Part shown: in pieces, positions 1 to 11,505 of the stretch | How the letters are laid out: the number at the start of each line of letters is the position of its first letter | How positions within the stretch are numbered: the first letter of the stretch is position 1 | Assembly: GCF_033115175.1 (NCBI RefSeq) | Contig: NC_084827.1 | Location: 150,653,701 to 150,717,700 of the forward strand | Direction of reading: 5' to 3' | From: Lepus europaeus | Taxonomy: Eukaryota; Chordata; Mammalia; Lagomorpha; Leporidae | Length of the DNA stretch: 64,000 nt | Program-made: the position numbers and the translations under genes | Notes under the pieces: model-generated | What the model saw: only the letters and a program-made list of their open reading frames with translations | Databases searched by the model: none | What the model was told of the DNA's origin: nothing

Positions 1-149
1 CTAGTCTTACATTTACTGAAATTTGCTTTTATACTCTTAATCTATTAGTTGTTCCATATCTATCTGTCTGCTCTTTGTTTTCCCCCTTTTTGAGTAATTG
101 TACATCTTAAGGTGCCTTATTTTAATTAATGAATTAAATAGATTTAAAA

Positions 150-177
150 CATTTTTATTTATGAATATGAAATGCAG

Positions 178-214
<37 letters not shown>

Positions 215-428
215 ATCTGCTGGCTCATCCTTCAAATGGTGGCAAGAGGCAGGACTGGGCCAGGCTGAAGCCAGGAGCCAGGAACTCAATTTGGGTCTCC
301 AGTGTGGGTGGCAGCAGGACACTGGATCAGTGGTAGAGGAACCAGGGCTTAAACTCAGGTACTCTGACATGGGATGGGATATGGGCACCCCAAGCAGCAT
401 CTTAACTGCTGTGCCAAATGCTTGTCCC
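150..428 (-). mobile_element. CSINE (C-repeat), old copy
   Basis: The minus-strand head (GGGGACAAGCATTTGGCACAG) is at the right and the GA/CT tract and A-rich tail are at the left. It is strongly diverged from the youngest copies, so it is an early insertion. Confidence 0.75.
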
Positions 429-435
429 CTGACTA

Positions 436-772
436 AATACATTTTTAAAAATATGTATTTATTTGGGAAAGAGGAAGAGTGAGACATAGAGAGGAAGGAA
501 GGAAGGAAAGAAGAAAGGAAAGAGAAAGCAAGAAAGAGAGAGAGAAATAAAGAGATAAATAGAGTGCACCCATCCTCTGGTTCACTTCTCAAACACCTGC
601 AACAACTGGGGCTGGGCCTGGCTGCTGGGAGCTAGGAACTCCATCCAGGTCTCCCACATGAGTGGCAGGGTCTGAATTACTTGACCCATCACTACTTCTT
701 TTCTGGAGTTTACATTAGTAGAAAGCTGGAATCCAGGGCAAGATATGGGTATGAACTCAGGCACTGCAATAT
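436..772 (-). mobile_element. CSINE, old copy with GGAA/GAAA-rich tail
   Basis: The internal block with CCAGCTCC..CTGGATTCC homology and an expanded purine tract (492-545) at the left identify a diverged minus-strand C-repeat lying next to the previous one. Confidence 0.65.
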
Positions 773-1177
773 TTGTAAAAGCATCATAATTTTATGTTTT
801 ATTTTTAAAGAGAAGAATCAGGTAAATTCAGTTTGATTTGTTATGCTAAGGAGTTCAGACTTTATCTTACAGATATGAATGTCCAACATAGAATGTCAAG
901 CATAAGAGTAACTGCATTTTGGAAAGGCCACCATCTCAGCACTGAAGAGTTGTGGGTGTGGGGGCAGGTGAGCTGGAGAAACCCATTAGACCGCACTTGT
1001 AATAGGTCAGGCTAAAGTTAATGGAGCCCATACTAAAATAATAGCAGTTACTATAAAGGGGAGAGTGCATGGAAAGCTATATAAAGATAGAAATGACACT
1101 GAACAAACCAGATTCTTTAATAATAGATGTGGCTACTATAACTGAAATAAATTTAGAATTCTTAAGTAGGGACTTAC

Positions 1178-1278
1178 CTGCTGTAAATCTGTTAGTAGGT
1201 TTCTCAAAATCCTTCGAGTCATGCGTGCTCCAGGGTCATAACCTGCCTTGTTATTTTCTGCATAGAGCTGAAACAGAG
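1178..1278 (-). CDS. DYTN: DYTN coding exon 5
   Basis: A 101 nt exon with a strong polypyrimidine tract (TTTCTTCTCCTCCCTTTCC) before CTAG and the donor GTAAGT after CAGCAG. It completes the Ala codon split with exon 4 (phase 1) and encodes ALFQLYAENNKAGYDPGARM followed by TRRILRNLLTDLQQ, ending in phase 0. Only the first half matches closely what I recall of other mammalian dystrotelins; the NNKAGYDP portion varies. No further DYTN exon is recognisable between 1 and 1177. Confidence 0.88.
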
Positions 1279-1831
1279 CTAGATACATGGGGAAAGGGAG
1301 GAGAAGAAATCCTTAGGTTGAATTTTTGTGTTTTATCTTTGAAGAGTATGTGCTTTGAATGAACAGTTTGTAGGCATGAAAAGAAAGGGAGAAGAAATTT
1401 ATATTCTTGATAATTTACTTATTTTGAAGGCATTTTACACTGAATCATTGAATAACTAATGAAAAGTCAATCATAGTTTGACCCCTTGATGATTCAGTGT
1501 GTCTCTGATGAATCATGAGGTTGGTAAATGACAATATGAGGATCATGCCAGTCTTTAAAGGAATAACAATTACTGATGTGTGGATTCTTCCTAAACAAAT
1601 AAATGTCAAGGTCAACTCATTAATGCCCAATTAGAAAGTTATAGATCTTTTAAAAATCCCCAGTTCTACAAGTATTAAGCATTTTTCTTTAATAAACAAG
1701 CAAGTCATGCTGATTCCATGCTGAAGAATGAAAGTCATCATGTTGGGGTTATAGGAGTGGTTGGAGAGGACAGTGCACTTGGGACTCCAAGTCACAGCAA
1801 TTCAGGACACTCAAACCTCCTGCCCATTTAC

Positions 1832-1917
1832 CTCTGTATTTTGTGAGAGGGCTGTCCCCTGAGAGGGCAATTAGGGCAGCAGCCACAGGCATGAGCTTGA
1901 GAAAACCTGTTCCTGTA
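1832..1917 (-). CDS. DYTN: DYTN coding exon 4
   Basis: An 86 nt exon after the acceptor TTGTTGCCATACAG, ending at the donor GTAAAT. It reads STGTGFLKLMPVAAALIALS and then GDSPLTKYR. Joined to exon 3 it gives YDSTGTGFLKL, which resembles the EF-hand-loop-like YDTGRTG of dystrophin. A second AG four bases further inside would shift the frame and lose this similarity, so I chose the first one. Confidence 0.9.
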
Positions 1918-2094
1918 CTGTATGGCAACAAAACACAGAAAAAGCGGAAAGGGTAATGTTATTCTTGATGAAGTGATTTATAAAAACTATAACTATTAAT
2001 GGATGTTTCTTAGATGGAGTTATGAGTTCTAGTTTTTCATGGCCTCTCTTCCTGTATCTGGAATTTGGAAGGACAGAATATTGAATTAAAATGT

Positions 2095-2205
2095 TTTATC
2101 ATTCATTCATTCAGGAAATTTTTGCTGGATGCCTCTCTGTGCTAAACACTGGGAATGCAAGGACACATTCTGTCTTCTTCATGAAACAGGCAGCCTAACT
2201 CCTTA
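2095..2205 (-). mobile_element. L2 LINE 3' end fragment
   Basis: CATTCATTCATTCAGGAAAT followed by GCCTCTCTGTGCTAAACACTGGGAATGCAAGG resembles the reverse complement of the L2 3' end. Confidence 0.5.
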
Positions 2206-2892
2206 GTTCTCAGCTGTCTGGAAACCAAGCAACAAAGACAAGGACAAAAATGCAAAAGGCGCAGAAGTTTATGTATCCCTGCCCCCTAAAATCCCCAGTT
2301 CACAGCTCTTGCTTGGAGCCTAATAATCTTTTGCCTACTTATTATGTAGCTTATAAACCTGCAAAGGAATTTTCAAAGGCAGGAAGATGATTAGAGACAG
2401 GGACTGATCATAGAAATGGCAGTCAAAAGTTTAAGGTAGCTAAAAGCATAAATGAGTAATTTGAAAATGTTTTTATACTCATTTATTATTCATGCAATTA
2501 AAAAGTAAATAATAAGCCAGAAAAGATGTGTAAGGAAATTGCCCAGTGGTTTAATGCTGTACTTGTCCCAGGAGGCAGACTTAAGGATACCAGGAGGTAT
2601 CCTTAACATCAAAAAGTTTCTTTAAAAATTGAAATTTAAAGATAAGATTATTTTGGCACAAACATTGTGAAATTCATGCATTTTTATACACATTTTCTAT
2701 GAGCTTTTTGAAGTCTCTGCATATTTCTTCTTTACTCTTTTTCTCTGCACCCCAAATGTTTTGCCCACTCTACAATTTTTAAAAAGTTAATTTTAAAGAA
2801 TGAGGTCTACTGAGTCAGGAATATACACATAAGGCAAACTGAGAAGGTGCAAAAGACTATGAACCCTACAGCTCAGCAAAACATATACTCAC

Positions 2893-2937
2893 CACACACA
2901 CACACACACATACACACACATACACACACATACACAC
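2893..2937. repeat. (CA)n microsatellite, interrupted
   Basis: About 45 bp of CA units with TA interruptions, in DYTN intron 3. Confidence 0.9.
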
Positions 2938-3062
2938 TCATACTAGCAGAATCAATGACTCCAAAGCACCTGCAATCAATGGTTTGATACACTCTAAACT
3001 GGCATATAACTTACCCAGTCATGCGCAGCTTGTCTCACGTTATTCTAACTAAAAAATGAAAC

Positions 3063-3395
3063 AGGGTGCTTGCACTGTGGTGTAGTGGGTAAAGCTACCA
3101 CCTGCAATGCCCGCATCCCATGTAGACACTGGTTTGGCTCCCAGGTACTCCACTTCCAATCTAGCTCTCTGCTATGGCCTGGGAAAGCAGTGGAAAATGG
3201 CCCCAAGTCCTTGAGCCCCTGTACCCATGAGGGAGACCCAGAAGAAGCTCCTGGCTCCTGGCTTCGCATCAGCGCAGCTCTGGCCATTGGGGCTATCTGG
3301 GGATTGAACCAGCAGATGGAAGACCTCTTTTTACCTCTGCATCTGCCTCTCTGTAACCCTGTCTTTCAAATAAATAAGTAAATTTTTAAAAAAAT
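3063..3395 (+). mobile_element. CSINE, full length
   Basis: The head CTGTGGTGTAGTGGGTAAAG, middle CCTGGGAAAGCAGTGG and tail CAAATAAATAAG are those of the C-repeat on the plus strand. It lies in DYTN intron 3 and directly precedes an L1 3' end. Confidence 0.9.
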
Positions 3396-3409
3396 TAAAA
3401 AAATAAATG

Positions 3410-4600
3410 AGCATGTCCCAAATTGTACATTGGACTTGCCCCAAATGGTGGAGTTAGAAATGTGCCAGGGGATTCCAATACAATCCCATCAAGGTAGCAT
3501 GTACCAATGCCATCTCACTAGTCCAAGTAATCAACTTCTGTTCACAATTGATCATAATGAGAGGACTAAGAGTCAAAGGGATCACATAAACAAGACTAGT
3601 GTCTGCTAATACTAACTGATAGAACCAAAAAGGGAGAGAATGATCCAACATGGGAAGCGGGATACACAGCAGACTCATGGAATGGCAGATGTCCTAAATA
3701 GCACTCTGGCCTCAGAATCAGCCCTTATGGCATTCGGATCTGGCTGAAGAGCCCATGAGAGTATTTTAGGCATGGAAAGCCAAGACACTCTGGCAAAAAA
3801 ACAAAAACAAAAAGAAGACCTAAATGAAAGATCTCTGCGAGTGAGATCCCAGTGGAAACAACAGGGCCATCAAAGAAGGAGGTAGCTTTCTCTGAAGGGA
3901 GGAGAGAACTTCCACTTTGACTATGATCCTATCGGAATAAGATCAAAGTCAGTGAACATTAAAGGCTTCCATAGCCTTGGCAACTCATGACTAGAGCCTA
4001 GGGAGATTACTGACGCCATAAACAGGAGTGTCAAATTGTTAAATCAACAACAGGAGACACTGTGTACTTATGTCTCATGTGGGATCTGTCCTTAATGTGT
4101 TGTCCAATGTGAAGTGATGCTATAACTAGTACTAAAACAGTATTTTTACACTTTGTGTCTCTGTGTGGGTGCAAACTGATGAAATCTTTACTTAGTATAT
4201 ACTGAATTGATCTTCTGTATATAAAGATAATTGAAAATGAAAAAAAAAGAAACCTGGAAATGGCATAGAAAATTAATTAATTTTTAAAAAATATCATGTA
4301 GGATCTCTGTCTTTAATATGCTGTATACTGTTATTTAATGCTATAACTAGTACTCCAACAGTATTTTTTCACTTTGTGTTGCTATGTGGGGGCAAACTGT
4401 TGAAATCTTTACTTAATATATACTAAACTGATCTTCTGTATATAAAGAGAATTGAAAATGAATCTTGATGTGAGTGGAAGGGGAGAGGGAGCGGGAAAGG
4501 GGAGAGTTGCAGGTGGGAGGGAAGTTATGGGGGGGGGAAGCCATTGTAATCCATAAGCTGTACTTTGGAAATTTATATTCATTAAATAAAAGTTAAAAAA
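3410..4600 (+). mobile_element. Rabbit-type L1 3' ends, two overlapping copies
   Basis: 3410-4232 matches the 3'UTR of the full-length L1 at 52801-53630 almost base for base. The segment GGGATCTCTGTCTTTAAT..ATAAAGAGAATTG then recurs at about 4303-4460 and runs to a terminal A-tract near 4600. This implies either a second 5'-truncated L1 or a tandem duplication. Both read on the plus strand, antisense to DYTN. Confidence 0.85.
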
Positions 4601-4992
4601 AATGAAACAAAAATTGATAATTGGTTACAAGGAAATGAGCAGAGACTCAAAAGCAAAGTGTAGTTTTCCAGGGCTTATGTACAGAGGTATGATTGCCATG
4701 GCAAAAGTGTGTATGCTTCCCTAGAGTGGAACTGAGTTTATGTAACAGAATGAATAATATGGAGGCTCTCCCTCCCATCTGTTTTTTCTATTCCTGGGCC
4801 ATTTACTGTAGTGAATCTGATAAGCATGTATGAGTCTGTTGGCCCTCCTGAATAAGCAATAAATTTTTGGAGAACAAACAAGGTTTGTTATATGCCAAAC
4901 ATTAACCAAACTTTAGACAGCACAAAATAGTCAGTAACAAATGGCAAGTAAATATGGCCTTCAAGGTTGCAATGTGACATCCACCTCCTTAC
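4601..4992. other. DYTN intron 3, no recognised feature
   Basis: Single-copy-looking intronic sequence with nothing that I can name. Confidence 0.5.
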
Positions 4993-5194
4993 CTGTCATA
5001 AATGGTTGTGAGAAGGCTCAGAGTAAGTTCTGACGCTCTGGGATGCACCTGTCCTGGTTTTTCCAGCATGGCTTTCTGAAAAAGCTCTTGGAGCACCTGA
5101 AAAAGCTGCTGCACAGAAAGTGAGCTCTTCCTAGCTTCCCAGAAACTTTGACGTAGTAGAACATGCTGAATCAGGGAGCTGTCTATCAAGTCCA
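4993..5194 (-). CDS. DYTN: DYTN coding exon 3
   Basis: A 202 nt exon bounded by the acceptor CTTCCTACAG and the donor GTAAGG. It begins with the last two bases of a Leu codon and ends after GACAG (phase 2). It encodes LDLIDSSLIQHVL, then SLSVQQLFQVLQELF, and ends ELTLSLLTTIYD. The last block parallels the LTTIYDR block of dystrophin just before its second EF-hand-like unit. No stop or frameshift is visible. Confidence 0.93.
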
Positions 5195-5558
5195 CTGTAG
5201 GAAGCAGATGAAGAATTGAGCCTTATTTTCTGATGGGAATAAAAGGTGTTCAATAAAGCAAATGCAATCTATTGTTTAATTAAGGCTTTTCATGGCAGTT
5301 ATCTTCTATTTTTTATACTCAATTCATCTTTATTCCTCTTTATTTCTTAAAAAACTGTAGTGTTTTCAAATATTTTTTATCTTTATATTTTTATTTAAGG
5401 TAAACAACTTTCTTGTAATTCATATGTACACACTTAAGAAAATAGTGATATTTCCCACCCTACCCTCCCTCTGGACCATGCTCCCATCCTTTCTTTTCCT
5501 TCCTCTCTTACTCCTTCTCTTAATTACAATGATCTGCTTTCTTAATTATGAAGATCTA

Positions 5559-6027
5559 CTTTCTTTTTTTTAACTTTTATTTAATGAATATAAATTTCCA
5601 ATGTACAGCTTATGGATTACAATGGCTTCCACCTCCCATAACTTCCCTCCCACCCACAACCCTCCCCTTGCCCGCTCCCTCTCCCCTCCCACTCACATCA
5701 AGATTCATTTTCAATTCTCTTTATATACAGATCAATTTTGTATACAGTAAGTAAAGATTTCAACAGTTTGCACGCACATAGAAACACAAAGTGAAAAATA
5801 CTGTTTGAGTACTAGTTATAGCATTAAATCACAGTGTACAGCACATTAAGGACAGAGATCCCACATGAGGAGCAAGTGCACAGTGACTCCTGTTGTTGAC
5901 CCAACAAATTGACACTCTAGTTTATGGCACCAGTAACCACCCTAGGCTGTCGTCATGAGTTGCCAAGGCTATGGAAGCCTTCCAAGTTTGCCGACTCTGA
6001 TCATATTTAGACAATTATCCTCACAAC
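5559..6027 (-). mobile_element. Young 5'-truncated L1 3' end with target-site duplication
   Basis: This is the reverse complement of the L1 3'UTR, with its T-tract at the left. AAGATCTACTTTC occurs on both sides (5551-5563 and about 6028-6040), the expected target-site duplication, overlapping the T-tract by a few bases. It interrupts the older L1. Confidence 0.85.
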
Positions 6028-6363
6028 AAAGATCTACTTTCAGTTTACTTTATGCTCATAAGATTAGCCCTACACTAAGTGAAGAGTTCAGCAAATAGTA
6101 AGCAAAATAATAAACAAAAAAAAACACTCTTACTCGACACTAGAGACAAGACCTGTAATCAATAATCGAATCTCAAAATGTGAATTTTATGCCTATACAC
6201 TACATTTTTTATAGTTATTTGTTATCACAGATCAGGGAAAACCTATAGGATTTGTGTTTCTGGTATTGGCTTATTTCATTAAATATCATAGTTTCCAGTT
6301 GCATCCATTTTGTTGCAAAAGACAGGATTTCTTTCCTTTTTTTTTTGGGTAAGTTGTATTCCA

Positions 6364-6365
<2 letters not shown>

Positions 6366-6413
<48 letters not shown>
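6366..6413. repeat. (TA)n microsatellite, about 24 units
   Basis: An uninterrupted TA run inside the old L1 ORF2. It produces a spurious ORF of alternating Tyr and Ile. Confidence 0.97.
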
Positions 6414-6415
<2 letters not shown>

Positions 6416-8362
6416 CTTTATCCAGTCATCACTTGATGGACATCTTGGTGGATTCCATATATTAGTTATTGTGAATTGAGCTGAAATATACATGGGGGTA
6501 CAGATAACTCTTTCATATGCTGATATCATTTCCTTTGGGTAAATTTCCAGAAGTGGGATTGGTGGGTCATATGGTCTATCTATTTTCAGTTTCCTGAGGT
6601 ACCTCCAAAGTGTCTTCCATAGTGGCTGCACCAGTTTATATTCCCACCAACAGTGAATTAAGGTACCTTTTCCCCCACATCCTCACCAGCATTTATTGTT
6701 TGTTGGTTTCTGTATGAAAGCCATTCTAACTGGGTTTAGGGGAAGCCTCATTGTGGTTTTGTTTTGCACTTCCCTGATGGCTAGTGTTCCTCAGCATTTT
6801 TTCATGTGCCTGTTGGCCATTTGAATTTCATTTTGAAAAATGCCTGTTTATGTCCTTTGCCCATTTCTTAACTGTATTTTTTATTTTGTTGTTGAGTTTC
6901 TTGAGCTCTTTATAAATTCTTGATATTAATCCATTATCAGTTTCATAGTTTGCAAATATTTTCCCCCATTCTGTCAATTGCCTCTTCACTTTGCTGAGTG
7001 TTTCCTTTGCAGTGCAGAAGCCTCTCAGCTTGATTTAATCCCATTTGTCTATTTTGGCTTTGATTGCCTGTGCTTCTGTGGTTCTCACCAAGAAGTCTTT
7101 GCCTATGCCAGTGTCTTTCAGAGCTTCTCCAATGTTCTACTCTAGTAATTGTATGGTATCAGATCACAGATTTAGATCCTTGATCCATTTTGAGTTGATT
7201 TTTCTATAAGGTATAAGGTAGGGGTCTTGTTTTATACTTCTGCACATGGAGATACAAATTTCCAAGCACCATTTGTTGAAGAAACTGTCCTTTCTCCAGG
7301 GACTAATTTCACTCCTTTGCCAAAGACTAGTTGGTTATAGATGTGTGCATTGATTTCTGGAGTTTCCATTCTGTCCCACTGGTCTACTTGTCTATTTCTG
7401 TGGCAGTACCAGGCTGTTTGGATTAAAATTGCTCTATAGAATGTCTTGAAATCTGGCATTGTGATGCATCCAGCTTTGTTTTTGTTATTTTAGACTGCTT
7501 AGATATTCAGGGTCTCTTGTGTTTCCATATGAATTTTATCATCTTTTCCAGATCTGAGAAGAATGTCATTGGTATTTTGATTGGGATTGCATTGAATCTG
7601 TAAGTTGTTTTCAATAGTATGGCTATTTAGATGATATCAATTCCAATCCATGGACATGAATGATTTTTCCACTTTTTGTGTCTTTTTTATTTCTTTAATG
7701 TTTTATAATTTTCATTATAGAGATCTTTTACCTCCTAGATTACATTTATTCTCAGGTATTTAGTTCTTTATAGCTATTTTGAATGGGATTTATCTTAGAA
7801 GTTCTTTTTCAGTCATGGCATTGTCTGTGTATACAAAGGCTATTGATTTTTGTGTATTGATTTTATATCCTGCTACTTTTCCAAACTCTTCTATGAGTTC
7901 TAATAGTCTCTTGGTGGAATCTTTTGGATCTCCTATATATAGAATAATGTCATCTGAAAACAGGGATAGTTTGATTTCCTTATTCCCAATTTGTAGCCCT
8001 TTATTTTTTTTTTCTTGCCTAATGGCTCTGGATAAACTTCCAGAACTATCTTAAATAGTAATGGTGAGAGCGGGCATTCTTGCCTGATTCTGGATCTAAG
8101 TGGAAATGCTTCCAACTTTTCCCAATTAAATAGGACACTGGCCATAGGCTTGTCATCAATTGCCTTGGTTGTGTTGAGGAACATTCCTTCTATATTCAAT
8201 TTCTTCCCTCCTACAAATTTTGGGTTTGGTTTGTGTTTTTTTTTAGTTCCTTGAGATTAATTAGTAGCTCATTTATTTGGTACCTTTTCAATTTCTTGAT
8301 GTAGGCACCCATTGCTATAAACTCCTAACTTTGCTTTTGCTGTATCCCATTTTTCTTATTTT

Positions 8363-8694
8363 AAAGATTTTTTATTTATTTGAAAGTCAGAGTTACTTGA
8401 GAGTCAGAGAGAGAAGGAGAGGCAGAGAAAGAGTTCTTCCATCCTCTGGTTCACTCCCCAACTGGCTGCAATGGCTGGAGCTGTGCCCATCCAAAGCCAG
8501 GAGCCAGGAGCTTCTTCCAGGTCTCCCATGTCGGTGCAGGGGCCCAAGGACTTGGGCCATCTTCGACTGCTTTCCCAGGCCATACAAAGAGCTGGATTGG
8601 AAGTGGAGCAGATGAGACTCAAACTGGTGCACATATGGGATGCTGGCACTGCCGGCAGTGGCTTTACCTGCTATGCCACAGCACTGTCTCCCTC
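8363..8694 (-). mobile_element. CSINE nested in the old L1
   Basis: The left end has AAAGATTTTTTATTTATTTG and the middle has GCCAGGAGCCAGGAGC. The right end is the head read in reverse (GCTATGCCACAGCACTG). Confidence 0.9.
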
Positions 8695-10315
8695 ATATAT
8701 TTTGATATGTTGTATTGTCATCTTTATTTGTTTCCAGAAATTTTTGTATTTCCCATTTGATTTATTCTATGATCTGGATATTCAGGAGAATGTTTTCAGT
8801 CTCTATGTCTTTGAATATTTTCTAGAGATTCTTGAGTTGTTAATTTTAAGCTTCACTTCATTTTGGTCAGAAAAGATGCATGATATGATTTTAGTATCCC
8901 TATTGTTTGCTTTGTATTTCTTTTGTAATTTTACTGGGAGATTTTCTGCCTTCATATTCTTTCATAATGATGATTACCTTTCTGTGTTTCTGTGTGTAGC
9001 ATATCCTTAAGCATCATTTGTAAGACTGGACCAGTGCTGACAAGTCTTTTCAATTTCTATTTGTTATGGAAGGTTGTTATTTCCCATTCATTCATAAATG
9101 AGAGTTTTTCAGGGTTGACTTTTTTTTTCTCTTAAGACTGGGCTATGTATCTCCATTCTCTCCTAGCCTGTAGGGTGTCTGATGATAGGTCAGCTGTGAC
9201 TCTAATTGGAGATCCTCTGAAAGTAATCTGTTTTTTCTCTCATACACATTTTAGAATCTTTTCTTTATGTTTTAGTGTTGAATGTTTGACTACAATATGC
9301 CATGGTGAAAGTCTTTTCTGGTCCTGTCTACTAGGAGTTCTGTGTGCCTCATGTACTTGGACATCCCATTCTTTCTCCAAATAAGGGAAGTTTTATGTAA
9401 TTATTTCATTGAATAGGCCTTCTAATCCATTCTGTCCTTCAACACCTACAGGAACTCCTGAGACCTATATTTAGGTTGTTTGATGGTATCCCATAAATCT
9501 CAAATATTGTTTCTAATTTTCCTAATTTCTCCTTCTCTTTCTTCTTCTTTTTGGTCTGACTGACATATTTCCAAAGAGTTGTCTTGTAGCTTGGTTACTC
9601 TTTCTTTGCCTCACCAAGTCTGTTGTTAAGGCTTTCCACTGTATTTTTATTAGAAATATTGAAATTTCATTTCCAATTTTTCATTTTGATTTCTCTTTAG
9701 AATCTCCATTTCATGGGAAAGTGTTTCCTGCATATCATGTATGGATATCTTAACCTGTGAATTTGCTTCTCATTACTTCTGAGTAATACTATGATAAATC
9801 TTTTTAATTCCTTTTCTGGCATTTCATCAATCTGTTTGTCCTCTCAGTACAATACTGCAGTGTTGTTGTGTTCCTTTTGGCAGTGGTGGTCATGTTGTCT
9901 TGTTAATCTTCTTTCTTGAATTTCTGTGTTTATCTTTTGGCATTTGTAGAAATACTTGTTGGTTTTCTCCTCTGATGGATTTTATCTTTGAACTATGCCT
10001 TTGTCACTTGGTGGAGTGTCTGCTCTCTCAATACCCAGAGTCCTGTGCTGGGTGTGGCCAGGGAGCTCTGGTCAGTGCTCCATGGTGGAGAAAATACCCA
10101 GGATAACACTCAAGTTGGGTGTTGTAGATCTCTGTTGTCATCAGGGGGGAGGGTATGATCTCCTCTATTGGTACAATTATACTCTCACCTCCTTTCCTCC
10201 AAGGTGATCAATGCCTGAGTTTCACCCACTGTGGGTACAACACTCAACTCTCATCTTCATGCACCACACAAAGGATCTGTGCAGTCCTCAATGGAAGCAC
10301 AGATTCCTGACAGCT

Positions 10316-11146
10316 ATTTTCTTTAAAGAGAACTAAATAAGATTAATATTAGACATATATCTTTTGTGTAGTATCAGGTATTACCATTCTGACAGTGACT
10401 TTTATTTTGGAAAAGTCTACTTGTTGATAAAGAATAATGGTAATATTATCACCAGTATATTTTTAGGATATTATTTTATAGACTGAAGTTAAAAGGAGAA
10501 GTGAGAACTCTGAAAAGTAAGTCAATCAAGGAAGTTAGGACACCATAGTTAAAAGCTGGAAAAATATTTTTGTGCTCTGTTATAAGTGGATTGAGAATAT
10601 TTGCCTATCATGTTTAAACACAATTTTTCCTTTCTGCAGCCCAGCTTCAGGAGAAATATTTTGTTATGCAATTTCCACAGTGAAAAAATCCATCTTTACA
10701 AAAGCAGTATCTAAATTATCACATATATTAGGGCCCATTTTTTGCCTCAGTAAAATCCCATTTTTTAAATCTTGGTTTCATTCCTATTATTAACTAGGGA
10801 AGGCTTTTAATAAAACTAGAGTTACTAAGAAAAATAATAGTTTATTTCTTATATAGATTTTTTTACCATCTTCTCCTAACAAATTTACAAGGCAATGAAT
10901 TGAAAGAAAAATGAAACAAAGCTAAGCCTATGGTTTCTTGCAGACAGACAATGACAGAGAAAATTAATAAACTCCCATTTGTACCATCTGAGCACTTGAG
11001 GTGTCAAGAACAGCCACAGCAACAGGAGTTAAAGTCTTCAACCTATGAAAGTATAAGGTCTTATACTTCATCCACAGATAAGTAATCTAGCAAGTACAAT
11101 AAAAAATTTTATTTGTTCTCTGATATTGCATTTAAGGGGAAAGCTC
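10316..11146. other. DYTN intron 2, no recognised feature
   Basis: AT-rich, without a repeat or exon that I can name. Confidence 0.45.
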
Positions 11147-11505
11147 AAGGAATAGAGAACATGGCCCGCACCATGGCTCATTTGGCCAATCCTCCACCTA
11201 CGGCACCGGCACCCCAGGTTCTAGTCCCGGTTGGGGTGCCGGATTCTGTCCCAGTTGTTCCTCTTCCAGTCCAGCTCTCTGCTGTGCCCCAGGAAGCCAG
11301 TGGAGGATGGCCCAAGTGCTTGGGCCCTGCACCCGTGTGGGAGACCAGGAGGAAGCCTGGCTCCTGGCTTTGGATCGGCGCAGCGCACTGGCCGTAGCAG
11401 CCATCTGGGGGGTAAACCAACGGAAAGAAGACCTTTCTCTCTGTCTCTCTCTCACTCACTGTCTAACTCTGCCTGTCAAAAAAAAAAAAAAAGGAATAGA
11501 GAACA
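11147..11505 (+). mobile_element. CSINE, young, with 15 bp target-site duplication
   Basis: The element itself spans 11162-11490. AAGGAATAGAGAACA is repeated exactly at 11147-11161 and 11491-11505. The head, CT-rich tail and a pure A-run are preserved, so this is a recent insertion in DYTN intron 2. Confidence 0.95.

Larger units (their letters stand above)
5375..10315 (-). mobile_element. Old L1 (L1M-like), nearly 5 kb, minus strand
   Basis: Read on the minus strand this holds a decayed L1 ORF2. Fragments at 6215-6631, 7232-7459 and 7933-8199 show the recognisable C-terminal and reverse-transcriptase blocks (for example [20 protein letters not shown]). The segment 8700-10300 resembles the 5' region of old mammalian L1s. 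Frames are broken throughout. A younger L1 tail (5559-6027) and a CSINE (8363-8694) are nested in it, and a TA repeat interrupts it. It occupies most of DYTN intron 2. Confidence 0.8.

Noticed and set aside
1909-1917. Alternative acceptor for DYTN exon 4, four to five bases further inside
   Set aside because: It shifts the frame and destroys the similarity to dystrophin-family proteins.
3045-3381. Overlapping ORFs of 80 and 103 codons on both strands
   Set aside because: They are readings through a CSINE; the same peptide patterns recur at every SINE in the window.
6215-6631. A 138-codon minus-strand ORF with a run of Tyr-Ile
   Set aside because: It is decayed L1 ORF2 carrying a (TA)n microsatellite, not a host gene.
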